Shown here piece after piece: positions 12,637 to 24,419 of a stretch of DNA of 64,000 nt. The number at the start of each line of letters is the position of its first letter. The first letter of the stretch is position 1. A program made the position numbers and the translations under genes. Source of the stretch: Annona cherimola (taxonomy: Eukaryota; Streptophyta; Magnoliopsida; Magnoliales; Annonaceae); NCBI GenBank assembly GCA_030490835.1, contig CM059971.1:372001-436000 (forward strand). Reading direction: 5' to 3'. Under the pieces are notes generated by a model. The model did not search any database. It was not told the DNA's origin and worked only from the letters and a program-made list of their open reading frames with translations.

Positions 12637-13345
12637 TGTTGAGAAAATAACATTTACAAAGTAGAAAGAGATACAAATTTATATGATTCGACTTAACCTA
12701 CTTCACGGAAGCAAAGGCTATTCCATTATGCTCTTAGGGTTATCTGGTTCTACTATTTATAACATATTATAAGATATTAAAAATGAACTTTATATAAATT
12801 ATATAACGCACTAACTTATTGCATTTTGCAAGTTAGGACTAGTCAAGCTTGGTTGTCAACACTTCCCATCAAATTGGTAAGTCAAACTCATTATTTCCAA
12901 TATCCATTCAAAGTGTTTTCTTGATACTACTTTAGTGAAGATATTTGCAAGTTGATCAAAACTTCTTATATATGAAGTTTCGACAATCTTTACTTGAACT
13001 TTGTCTCGAATATAATGATAAACAACTTTTATTTGTTTAGTTCTTTCATGAAAAACTAAACTTTATGGTATATGTATTGCTACTTGATCATCACAAAATA
13101 ATTTCATTAACTTTTGTGTTTCAAAATTCAGTTCTTGTAAAACGGATTTTAACCTAATTAATTCACTTATCATAAAAGTCATGACCTTATACTCTGCCTT
13201 AGCAATTGATCTTACTACAACAATTTATTTTTCAGTATGCACATTACAATATTTCTATCAACAAAAGTACAATATTTTGTAGTTAATTTTCTATCCTCCC
13301 GGTCCCGCCCAATCTGCTTCTGTATAGTTATTACGTTGAATTTTA
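12637..13345 (-). mobile_element. Truncated Ty1/copia element: 3' LTR plus RNase H remnant
   Basis: 12637-12861 is a 225-bp LTR (TGTTGAG...GTCAACA on the + strand) followed by the complement of a purine-rich tract. To its right the minus strand reads, through several stops, landmarks of Copia RNase H: YTEADWAG, DRKLTTKYCTFV, AEYKVM, then VFHERTKQIKVVYHYIRDKV and FDQLANIFTK. The rest of the element is missing. Confidence 0.85.
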
Positions 13346-13770
13346 ATGGGCCCATGCCCAATGATATTAGATAAATAACAAGATTCTAAAATACTATAAA
13401 TAATACTAAATATAATAGATAGAGTAAATTTTTTATCATCCATCAGAATACTAAAATATGAAAAAAACAGAAGAAGTTATATTAGTTTATCAGTAATGGG
13501 CGTCTTACATAACCGCAGTTTCTTTACAAGAGCAAATGAGACATTCCAACAATAATAGAAAAAGATCCACTGAATTATTAAAGGAGAACGAAAACAATCA
13601 TCGCAATTGATTGTGAGGTTGCAACTATATAAACATAATATGAAGGGACCTATGTTGTTTTTAGACTTTGTATCAACTTGATTCTACCACTAGACTAAAA
13701 TAAAGATTAGTTCCTAGTATCAAATAATATGTTGATAGCTTCTGAGCTCTTCATTCCCTTAGTGAGAGTC
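13346..13770. other. Unrecognised AT-rich DNA
   Basis: About 420 bp between the Copia remnant and the next LTR. It may be more of the decayed Copia element, but no domain is readable. Confidence 0.3.
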
Positions 13771-14799
13771 TGTAGTGTCCTCGACCCACGGGCGCGCCAC
13801 ACTGCATGGTACCTTACTTCACGGATCTTTTTAGATAGTGAAACTTATGCTTATATGAGCGGAAGCTGTTCCTAATTTGTTGGGAAATCAGTCTGAATTT
13901 TTTTTCCTTCTCTTTAGAACCTACATTAGTTCTATTTTATTAACTAAAATCCGGCAACAGACCGTCTATACTTAGGATGTTTAGGCAATACAAAACCTGA
14001 TAGTCAATACAATTTTAACAATTTGTAGTAATTTACTCACATTTACTTCAATTCAAACTAATACATTTCTTATATAATCATATTTCACATGAGAAGCTAA
14101 CTACTACATTTAACAACAATATAAAACATTTAAATATAATAAATACTCACAATTATAATAATTACAGTCCCATGAATCCAAATTCATCAAAATATTAAAA
14201 ATCACACCTTGACAACTCAACAAACAGTGAACGTTGTTCTATCAAATCTTCTTCATCTGCACTTACAGATTAGTTGAAAACAACGAGTATAAAATACTCG
14301 GTAAGCAAGCATTTAGAAATAAATAATTTTCAAAATCTCTGGCATTAACTGAAATCATAAAACTCTTAAAATCTCATTATGTATGTGTACTAATGAAATG
14401 AATGCACATATATCCATTATTCCATGACTTATTTCTCGTTTGACAAATGACACTTATCAAGTAATCACTAGCCCATACATCGAAAGCACCGACCAGGCAA
14501 CGTCAAGGATAGATTACCTGTCCAATTATAATCTTGACAAAGCTTCATGCTTGAGTTCCATTCACACGTGCATCATATGCATTTATGACATAAATTGAGT
14601 TTCGCCAACTCAACATGATAACAAAGTTACTATGTGGAAAATCAAATTGTAAAAATATTTCAAGTACACATTCTTTTTGTAAAACCCATGGACAGGGTAA
14701 TGGTCATCCCTAAATACCTTTTCAATGCATGTCAATTTAAAGAAATATTTAAATAAAACAAACTTATTAGCAAATAACCTTTCTTGAAAGTTGGTGGCT
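13771..14799 (-). repeat. Gypsy-type LTR fragment upstream of gene A
   Basis: Begins TGTAGTGTCCTCGACCC and aligns with the first kilobase of the LTR at 28898 (TGTAGTACCTCGACCC), through the CACTTATCAAGTGATC block near 14450 and CAAATAACCTTTCTTGAA near 14772. Alignment then stops. No second LTR or internal region is present. Confidence 0.75.
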
Positions 14800-14917
14800 G
14801 ACTGTAGTTCTTTGTGTAGTTTCTGTAAGGTGGAAACAGTAACCAAGCAACACTTTCACACCATTTCAGTGTTTTGCCCATCAGAACAGCAGCTTCTCAA
14901 GAGAGAAAGACCGGAGA
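14800..14917 (+). promoter_or_regulatory. Gene A 5' flank/UTR, beside an LTR fragment
   Basis: Homology to gene B upstream DNA begins near 14841 (ACCAAGCAACAC) and runs to the ATG, so 14841-14917 is probably the ancestral 5' UTR. No clear TATA box is visible in it. An inverted gypsy-type LTR fragment ends about 40 bp upstream, so whatever drives gene A must lie in the 40-bp joint or in the LTR fragment. The promoter role is inferred from position only. Confidence 0.4.
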
Positions 14918-16289
14918 ATGGCTTGCAAAAACTACACCCTGCGTTCGGTTTATGTCCATGACAAACTACCCTCGGAAAAAGCTGCTGCAATGGCCCGGTG
15001 GCTTGTCGCTCAGAACAAGTGGGGCGTTCTGAGGTCTCTCTCTCTCTCTCTCTCTAGACTCTCTGGACCTTGGAGTTCTAGTTCAGACCCAATAATTGAA
15101 TATTGGGCTTGATTTTATCTGAGCATCCTGTGCCAGGCCGTATGGTTGGATATTTCTGTTTTTGAAGTTTGAAAATATTTCTACCTGATGTCCCTCTGTT
15201 TTTGTGGTTGCAGCACCATCTCGATTCATCTGGGCAGCACCATCTCGATTCATCTGGGAGGCTCTCCATTTGGGTGCAGTACCTAAGTTTTTAGCGTGGG
15301 TATTTGCAATTTAGAACCGAAAAGAAAATTTCCCATTTGAAGAAAAGAGGGGTGGATGCATTGTAGGTATTGTAACTGAGCCTACCTTGCCTATGTAGCT
15401 GTTTGGCCTGCACACTAAGCACTTGATGGAGTTTGATTCTGTTTCTGTTGAAAGTCGATTTGGATAAGTGGGATGGCCTTGCTTGTGGTTTTACATTTGT
15501 GCAATCATTCTGTGCCAATAATTAAATTCCTTGTTGTCACCAGCTAACAGCAGTAAGCTTGGAAGATATGCTTCTGTCCTAATTTTCAATGCTGCATTTA
15601 ACTGACGATTGTCTCTGTTTTCTCCTAACAACGCAAAAAACCTGCAGAAACGTAGTTTCGTTCAGTGATGGTGTGCCTGGGAGCGGTCGTGGAATCCCTT
15701 ACTTCTATCTCACTGCTCGGGATCCTAGTCCAACAGATGCCGCCAAGGACCCAAGGACTTCACTTACTGTCAGTGAATATGCCCTTGGAAATTGTGGCCA
15801 AATAGATCCTGAGAACCCAACCTGTGACAAACTTTCTCTTTCAGGGAAGGTATGCGGCAAAAAACAAACACTGCAAACTAGCTAGATTATATGCATTTCC
15901 ATTGCCAACCAATTAAATAGGATGACATATATATATGCTTTGTCTCTTTCTTTGCTTGATATTTAATATTTTAGCTGAAGTTGGTTGATGCAAAATCCGA
16001 AGAGGCAACATTTGCAAAGGATGCTTTGTTTTCAAAACATCCTGAGATGATGGGTTAGTATAGTACTCAAATTTACATGATCTGGAAATTTAGCATGACA
16101 TAGGACTGTCTGAAGATGCATGTTCCATTGTAACTGATCTTTCTGCTTTTCTTCGGGTGTTCTACAGATTGGCCTGTGGACCACGGCTTCCAGATCTACA
16201 AACTGGACATTGAGAACTTGTTCCTGATTGACTGGTTTGGTCCAGCTAAAGAAGTGCCTGTAGCTGAGTACCTCGGGGCATGCAAATGA
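14918..16289 (+). CDS. CREG-like protein, gene A (five exons, intact)
   Basis: Exons 14918-15033, 15214-15273, 15648-15849, 15975-16053 and 16168-16289 join in frame through GT-AG introns to give 192 residues ending in TGA. Seen: the CREG core, with an NVVSFSDG block (residues 60-67), GIPYFYL (74-80), a GNCGQIDPENPTC loop (106-118), an LxLxGK strand end (121-126) and a C-terminal KLDIENLFLIDWFG strand. Known of the family: CREG proteins have a split beta-barrel like pyridoxamine 5'-phosphate oxidase but do not bind FMN, and are usually secreted or endolysosomal glycoproteins. Odd: no hydrophobic signal peptide is visible after the first ATG, which has a strong context (A at -3, G at +4). Exon 2 carries a perfect 24-bp tandem duplication that also duplicates the splice acceptor. 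The exon-1 donor runs straight into a CT microsatellite. An AATAAA lies at 16338. Family assignment is strong; activity and location are inference. Confidence 0.9.
15211..15258 (+). repeat. Perfect 24-bp tandem duplication at gene A exon-2 acceptor
   Basis: 15211-15234 and 15235-15258 are identical. Each unit starts with CAG, so the duplication creates two possible acceptors (exon 2 starting at 15214 or 15238). Both keep the frame; the choice adds or drops the eight-residue STISIHLG repeat. Confidence 0.9.
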
Positions 16290-16337
16290 TTACCAGTTGA
16301 ATGCATCTTTCTTCATGCACGTGATGTCATCGAATCT

Positions 16338-16343
16338 AATAAA
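16338..16343 (+). terminator. Polyadenylation signal AATAAA of gene A
   Basis: AATAAA 48 bp after the stop. The same site is AATAAA in copy D but changed in genes B and C, which have AATAAA motifs slightly further downstream. Confidence 0.5.
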
Positions 16344-16931
16344 TGCTATGATAGTAACATTTGAATAATAATGATAAGTACATAAATGCTATGATAGGAG
16401 AGGCACCTCATGTGAGCTGTAGAACCAACTGTACGGACCTCTTTTGATATATATATATATATATGTGTGTGTGTGAATGTTTGGTGGTTTATGACCCTTA
16501 ATTATATCTGTGATCTCTGATTCAGATTGGATTTGCTGCAATCTTTCACACCTCCGATTCGGGTATATTAAATGATAATTAAGTTACGAAGATAGATTTT
16601 ATTTGACATCTTTTGTGGGCCGCATACATTATTAATCGACTCCTAATAAGTGCTATGCCACTGTTTGAGCTATTAGGGTCTAAAAATTACAATTTTTAAG
16701 TGAAAATTAGGGCGCTACGGACAAGATAAATATTAGGCACCGCGAACAAGATAAATATGAAACCTTTTCTATTTCTCAGGATATGATAAGGTCTATTTTA
16801 AGGGCTGAAATTTGGAATAGTATTAATATGCATTGTAAGAGGTGAATTGATTCAATGCATCTGAGTGCAAAATCCTATTTTTTAATATTTTTTGAAAACT
16901 TTTCACACAACTATTAAACTAGGTATATTAA

Positions 16932-18711
16932 TGTAACACCCCACCATCGAGGCATCATAGACGCGGTCTACTGTGTTAAAGCTGAGAATACCGTGACAAA
17001 TAAGATCTCCCGAGATGGAAATAGATACCAAGATGCAAAACCATAAAAAATCTTAATTAATATATCTTAAGTTTGCTCATCATGGAATTATTATACATAT
17101 TCAGTGTCGATAATGAAGAAAGTAAGCATTATAAGATAATTTCAATAAAAATATAAATTTCTTTATCTTTTGTTCTGCTAGATTCTCTTTTTTCCATGTT
17201 GATAGAGGCTATAGTTTAGCATTGTATCCCTATGTTTCCACTGAAAACAAAATTATGTGAGCTGAAAGCTCAGTAAGTAAAAATATACTTTTACTAAATT
17301 CATTTTGCAATCATTTTGATTTTTTTTTCAACAACAAGGGCAACATCTATATTATCTCTATGCACAACAAACTATAGTTAACGAAAAATTTAAAACATCT
17401 TAATATATGTGCTCACATATGTCAAATTTTAAACCATGCATTCACACTGCAGGTATTGTCATCTACTTGTGCTCGTGTGCAGCCGTGCTACACATTTGTA
17501 AGCTAATTCATTTTTTTTGGTAGTCCTGATGTCGCTACCCAGGTACTACCATACTACTTTTACTTTTTGGCGGAAAACCCAAATATGCATAATGCTCATG
17601 CATTATGATCGATGCACCACTTAAATTCATTGCTTAACATAATTAGAAAACTTTAAAATAATCATGCTCATGTTTAAATAAACCAACTTGAATGAAAATT
17701 TCAAACTTAGTGAATAATCACATTTCATAGCAAATCATAATATTCAACATAATATATATATATATTTAAAGTCATGATTTGGTAAAAATTTACTTACCTC
17801 TAAGAAGGCTTTAAACTTTTTTGTTTAATCTCTCGAAGTAGCCTTAAGTCTCTCTTCCTAATTTTATCACAATATGTTCATTATTTCACCTTATATATTT
17901 TTTCTAAATATTATTTAAATTCTCATTTATGACCTCTCCAACATATGTCAAAATTTTATTTAGTGAAAATTTTACTTTTCTATTTATTCCGTGAATTCTT
18001 AGCTAATATAAGGCATTTTTGTAAATTATTTCATTTAAAAGGGGCTTTTTCATAATTTTTCTAAAATTTTTCTTATGAAATTCCTTCACAAGTCAAGAGG
18101 TTATTTTGTAATAATCTTTTTAAAAATATCTCCTGCAAATTTTCTAGCAAAATTTGGGTTTTTCTATAATTTTTTCAAAATAGGTACCTTTTTGCAAAAT
18201 CATAAACTCATGTGGGTTTTCTATAAAATTTTTGTCAAAAGTCAAAATTGCTATAGTTCTTCTGTTAGCATTCGGTAGTTGCATAAACTGCCCAAACGAA
18301 CCCGAAATTTTCCTCTAGGCACATATCTGGGTTTCTTATTTAATATAGATTCGTTCAATATTTTTCTTATCGTAAATCTAGCAAATCTATGAAGTTTGGG
18401 AAAAAAGTGGATGAATCATAAAAACTTAAAATTCTTATTGAATCTTCAACAATAAAGCATGAAAATTTTTACTTACCTAATTGGCGTACCCACGGAGGGA
18501 TTTACTGGAATAAATATGAGAATCATGTAAGTTGTCTTTCAAATATCAACTCAGCAGCATCCGTTTCTTGCCTTTTGTGTCTTCTCTCTACACTCGTGCT
18601 CTTTTTATTCTTTAAAAAGAGCGTGTTGTTGCTTGCCAACATTTGCCTGCCAACGCTTGCCATTAATGTTCATAAATTAAATTAAATTATTAAATATTTA
18701 CGACTATTACA
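16932..18711 (+). mobile_element. Solo LTR (TGTAACACCCC family) in gene A flank
   Basis: 1780 bp starting TGTAACACCCCACC and ending TATTACA. It interrupts flank sequence that is continuous in the other copies (GTGTATTTAACATGTG in 61105-61120). The flanking ATTAA/TTTAA fits a 5-bp target duplication with one change. Related pieces lie inverted at 8100-8246, 45795-46028 and 46747-47600, and direct at 52915-53245. The frame at 18075-18278 is a shadow. Confidence 0.8.
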
Positions 18712-21356
18712 ATTTAACATGTGTATTAATTTTTATTTTTTTTGGAGATTTTTAGTAATTTAAATTTACTAAAATGCCACTAGTTTTTAAAAATCCAAAA
18801 CTATCTAAATTTTTTTAAAATGATAAAAATAGATACACATATTAAATAAACTTAAATTAACAGTTTCATGAAAATTTTCAAAAAAATAAAAAAATAAGTT
18901 TTGCACCTGGGTGCATTGTGAACTGAAAGAGAGGTATGTAATCCACGGTGGCAATGGCATGAGAAATAAGGCACTCAAGTCGGTTCTCTTTAACAGCCTA
19001 TCAACTTGGAGTTTACCCTTATGAGATTCTAAAGGAAAAATTTGGGAAAGAATGGATAAGCCATGACAACTATTCTTAGAAAGTTAAACACTAATTTAAA
19101 CGTGCAACTTGGAGTAAGGTATCCATAAGTAACCACTTATTCGACCCTAATTTGAATAAGGTAAAATATAAAATATTATCCGCGGGTAAAGGTAAGGTGA
19201 AAATTATTATCGACCCTCTCAAATAGAGTGTGGGTAGGGCAAATGTGTTGGGTACCCGAAACTGACTTGCATGGATATAATTATACATATGTATATGATA
19301 TATATCATATAGTATGTGCTGTATCTTGTTTGCAATGTCTTGTGTACACTCCCATTTTAACAAATTCGAATTCAAATGGATCTTGTGCCTTATGGAGTTA
19401 TGGATTGAGAAGTAAGAAACCAATTGAGTTTTTTTGTATACATATCATTGACTTAGGAAACTCTTTTATAAATAAGCTTGTGAATTGCAATTAATATATT
19501 AATAGTTTTAATGATTGAGTTGTGACAATCTATACTCTATATTTTGTATATAATAATGTAAAATATAACATATTTACCTGCGATTTTGAAATATAAAGGA
19601 GTATTGCTTTATATTTTTAAGATAACATAGAAATTTTTTTAAAATATTATTTGAGTATTAAATGAACCAATTTGGAACCGAAATTGGAACGGATATTATG
19701 GGATAATAGGTAGGCAGGGTACACTAGGACCAAGCCGACAAATGAGTAAAGTAAAGTAGGACTTTTTGTAAATAGAGTATAAGTCAGGTAGATTACTATC
19801 CAAAACGAACCAACCCTAGTTGAGACCTTAAATACTATACACATAAAAAAAACCTCAACACTATATGGGTCTAGGGGTGCAAGTTCGAGTACTAGAGTAC
19901 GGACCCAGGTCAGCCCAACTTTTAAATGGCTTTTGGTTGATATTAGTTGGGTTTCAGATAGTGAATTCGGGTTTAACCCGAACCGAATTCCAATACGATT
20001 TAGTTTAGATTAAGTGTACTCCAGACCAAATTACATCAGCTAAACAATTCAAATTATTTAGATCAAATAACTCAAATAATTTCAATATATTTAGGCATAA
20101 TCTTACATCTTATATTGACTTTAAATATAAACTAAATTTATTATATTTTTAATGAACCATAACTAGATCTTATTTAAAATGTCTTTTGGTTGTATTGCCT
20201 TTTTTCATATTTTTATGAAAACATATGGCTTTTATTAAATAGTAACTTAATTTATTAACTGATTACTAATAATATTTAATAATTTTTTCAATAATTAACG
20301 ATACTGAATAACACTTATAACATGTTTTGATAGCATACAATATTTTATAAAAAAATTGAAATTTTAATGCATTAACCTGAATTATCAACTGAAACAGTTA
20401 ATCCATTTAAATTGAATTTTAGTTTCGATTTTATAAACTTGGTTTGGTTTAGATTTGGACTTTAGAAAATAGATTATTATTTGGTTTGGCTATAGTTTTC
20501 AATTTGAATTAAAAATAGATTAACCTCATCTCAAACCGATTTAACTCGAGCTCAACCCTCTACAAGTCATTAGAGTGTTGACATTAAAGATAGGAGTGTT
20601 TTAAATACATATATACATATATTTAAAAATCTAAAAAATATATATAAACATATCTAAAAATAGTAAAACTTAGTTATATGTTAAATATACTTAGATAAAC
20701 AAGTATACAAAGAAAAATAAAAAATTTTATAAATGAATTTTTTGAAGTAGGCTAAGTGCAACATTTATTTAATATGAACTAACAGATTCCTCGTATATAT
20801 TTTGTGGCTATGATTGTTTTAATTTTTGTAAAATATATACGGACAGTATTATGAGTATGATTTTGAATAGAGTATGTGAAATAAGTGCCAGTTGCTTTGA
20901 TTTGGATCCAAGCCATTATTGGCTACCATTATTTAAGCAACCATTATTTAGTTGCTTTTAAAAGACTAATTTAATGCTCTTGTCGGAACATCCAGGTTCC
21001 AGTATGCATGAGAGTTATTTGAATATATAAAATTCTGATTATTTGAATGACACGTTTTAGCAATTTGGATGATCCAATGAATTGTGAAATTTTTTTCCTG
21101 ATTTGTATTTCATCTCTAACATATCTATTGTTTTGCATTTTTGCAAACAGGTCCACTATGGAGAAATTTTTGCAGAAAAGAACCAATTATTGTATTAATT
21201 ACATAAATACATATTGAAAATAAATTAAACCTTGGCCATTATACCTTTCTATTTAGGTCAATGATTAGGCTAGGAAAATATTGGAGGAAGTCTAATACAG
21301 AAAGATGAGCTAAGGAAACCTGATGATGGTTCGACAATTTACCAACTATCTACTTT

Positions 21357-23108
21357 GTATTTTTTATTACTTGATAATTTTGAATTAGAATTTAATGATC
21401 AAATAATCCATTTCTATATTTTTGATGCTTTTAGACTCATTGGAATGGTTTAATGTTGCAAACAAGGCCAAAATTTTAAGTTATTGAATTAAACAATTAA
21501 TTTTATTGTTCAATTAACTTTTAATTAGATTATTATCTATTTTCGAATAATTTTCTGCTTACTGATCATGTTGGGACTAACCCATTATTTTTTACAAATG
21601 AATCAAATCAAACGAGACACTAAAGTTTAGATTACCTAAAGATTTAAGAATGGTTATTTTATTTATTCAAAAGTATTTAAAGGCATGTATTGCAAATAGT
21701 GGATATGTATTTTATTTTATTGTGTCTTGATTATGCCATATACGTGTGACTGATCTTGAAAATTTGTATTAAATACATGGCTGAAGATTACTTTTCTGGA
21801 TTGATATGTTACAACAACGAAGCCTTATGCTCTCACTGGAACTCAAACTTAGGTGCACACAACACCTATCGACGTGTTACCGCTACGTTAAGCGCTAGTA
21901 CACATGGACAAAAAGTAGTTGAGGCAGAAGCAAAGAGAACTAACTCTCACCCCTCCCCTCGCAATGTGTTATCGTTACATTAAGCATTAGTACACATGTA
22001 CCAAAAGTAGTTGAGGGAGAAGCTAAGAGAGCCATAATAACTTTGGAGAATCTAACATTGGTTGGGCACCCTCACCCCAAGGTGGGATACACAAGAAGCT
22101 TGGCAAACTCCAAAGTACATGTGGGGCCTATTTTAGGCCAAATGCACAGTTAATTATGGTGGAGTTCGCTGCACAGAAAAGGTTAAATCTCTCTTTATAT
22201 ATATATATAGTCGGTAAACATAAACATAAGTGTAAATATCCTCTCCATCCGGTAAAGATTTTCACATATTAAAGAGCAGCAGCTTCACGAATTTGCAGAA
22301 AATATTGCCTAAGAAAATCTCCTAAGGTGCACTGGAAAACTTAGTTTGACATAAGCCGTTTACTAACTAGTCCTTACAAAGACCTGAACCATTAAGATTG
22401 AAAATTATGAACATTTTTCAAACCCAAGAATAATAAGGAGAATGACTGAAATTAAAAGAAGAAAAAAGGAGAGAAAGGGCACCTGCTTCTGCAAGAATGT
22501 TCATGATAGAATGCTTATGAGGATAAACAGGAAAAACTCTCACAAGATCAATCAGTCAATGCCTATCACCGGTTGAATAATGCTAGCTATATTCACATTA
22601 AGCATTAATCCAGGCCTTGCTAGATGCATTGGAACAAATATAATATAGAGCAACAAATTCACAATCTAGCATATGTACATGGATAAGGTATCAAAAAACA
22701 ATCGTATTTCTCAAAACTCATCATCCATACCCCCCATTCTCTTTAGCTTTCAATCTTCAGCAAGCTACTAGAGAATTGAATTATTAGTTAGACTATGCAT
22801 CCACAAAATGCTAAATCTCTTAGAATGTAGAATCTAATTTTGGATGAAAATTAATATGTTAAACAAATAAATAATTTTAAGTATGATTAGGAGGTTAAAT
22901 TTTAATTTCAGGATTGGTTGAGCACCAATAGCATTTCCGACTAGCATATGCCTCTGAATATGTATGCATATTATGCATGGATGGAAGACTGGAGAAAGAA
23001 CTAACAAATCTTACAAAAACGAGAAAAAAAAAATGAAGAAGTTAAGGGAGGAAAGAAGTCACTTATTTCAGCTTAGCGAGTGCAGAATTTGGGGCTACAT
23101 ATATATAA
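21357..23108. other. Sparse DNA between gene A unit and NLR remnant
   Basis: No gene recognised. 21850-22140 resembles 51957-52140 (GGGATACACAAGAAGCTTGGC) and contains an internal near-repeat (CATTAGTACACATGTACC...). The rest is unassigned AT-rich sequence. Confidence 0.5.
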
Positions 23109-23885
23109 TCATATTGCTGCTAATAGCTTCAGACAGTTCTCCAATTCCTTGAAGCAACGAGCGAGGTCGTATTTTTTCACATCCATTTTGAAATTTTGAT
23201 TATTCATCTTCAAGTATTCCACTCCTTCTGGCACTCCGGTCATTTGCTCACAGAAATAGATATTTAGGCACAAAAGCTTGGGGGTTGCCTCCGCCTGGAA
23301 TGTCAACTTGTTCAGATTCTGCAACTTCTCCAGGTGCAAGCATTCGAGAGCAGGAAACCCCCCTCCATTAGGCCAAGTCATGTGGGTGCCCTTGTACGAT
23401 CTTTCCATCAATCTCAAAATGCGCAGGTTGTTCAGCTTGCCTAACGTCCCCACATCCTTTTCTTCTAATTGGGAATAGGTGAAGGTAAGCTTTATGAGAC
23501 TGGAGGGAAATTCACGTGGTTCAGGCAATTTTTCGAGCGGGCCATTGAGTGAAAGCTTGCAAAGATCTGACACTTTGTCAAGAGGTGGCAACTTTGGGAT
23601 TGGCTGCTTGGGGTCCTGAACAGAAATGGACAAAGATCGGAGGGATACCAAGTTGGCAATGCATTCATCGTACTTAATATTAGTATTTTCTGGATCGATG
23701 GTGATGCCAAGTTTTCTAAGGCGGCTGCAGTTTTTCAGCCATTGACCTGCAAATACGTTGGTGAGGTTGTGGAGGTTACGCAGGAGAAGCCAAACAGCTT
23801 TGGATGCTGATCCTTGCTCATCTTCGAGAATGCGACTGGCGCCAGGAACACGTTTCTTTTTAGAATTCAGAATTAGAAGCTTTTA
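23109..23885 (-). pseudogene. NLR resistance-gene remnant (C-terminal leucine-rich repeats)
   Basis: About 258 codons stay open on the minus strand and read as the C-terminal LRR region of a CC-NB-ARC-LRR protein: AVWLLLRNLHNLTNVF, WLKNCSRLRKLGI, NLVSLRSLSISV, LCKLSLNGPLEKLPEP, LNNLRILRLMERSYKG, FPALECLHLEKLQNL, then a natural-looking terminus. Intact proteins of this class sense pathogen effectors. Here no P-loop, kinase-2, GLPL or MHD motif precedes it; the frame stops upstream near 23885, where a repeat shared with 27505-27916 begins. Hence a 5'-truncated fragment; the LRR assignment is strong, the subclass (RPP13/RPP8-like) is inference. Confidence 0.82.
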
Positions 23886-24240
23886 TATGCAAGATGGAGC
23901 AGAAGGAGATGGCCCACACGGAGAAAATTATGAGTAACTCACTCCGAAGATGGAGCATCTGCTACGTACCGCGGATTGTGCACCAGAAGCATTCAGATTG
24001 AATAGGACTTTGGTGCCTCTTTGACCTTGTCTGTCCTTGCTAAAGCTTTATATATATATTTTTTTTTTGGATGGGTGCTGAAGTTTTACATTGGAAGTGT
24101 GTTGGTCTCATAATAAAAATTTCCAAAGCTTCCGGGCACATTTGTTTCTCACTAGAAAGCTTTTAAACTAAAATTTTCTTTTCGCTCAATATCTGCTTTG
24201 TTTTTCTAATCATTCTTTTGTATCTTCTTGGATAATTATC
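23852..24240. repeat. Dispersed repeat at the NLR break, copy 1
   Basis: Shares with 27505-27916 a long similar stretch (GGAGATGGCCCACACGGAGA, GATGGAGCATCTGCTACG, TTTCCAAAGCTTCCGGGCAC). It starts exactly where the NLR reading frame ends, so the NLR and this repeat were joined by insertion or recombination. Confidence 0.7.
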
Positions 24241-24419
24241 TTATCTTTCAATCATATTTGTACAACTATTCTAATTTTATTCTATTTAGCCATCATCATT
24301 ATCCTTATTCAAATTATATCATTTTTTCCAAATTCAAAAATTTTTACCTCAAAAATTTTCTATTAAAAAGTTTTTATTATTCTCTCAACATATTAAAAAA
24401 AATTCGAAATAGAAGGAAA

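Larger units (their letters stand above)
16290..21356. repeat. 3' flank of duplicated CREG segment, copy 2
   Basis: Same order of sequence as 1986-5222 and 60471-63768, interrupted by the solo LTR at 16932-18711. Right-hand homology to the other copies ends near 21356 (GACAATTTACCAACTATCTACTTTG). Confidence 0.8.

Noticed and set aside
15078..15518. Minus-strand frames overlapping gene A introns, also seen at 53681-53908
   Set aside because: They are antisense to conserved intron 2 sequence of the CREG-like genes, and conservation reflects duplication of the introns.
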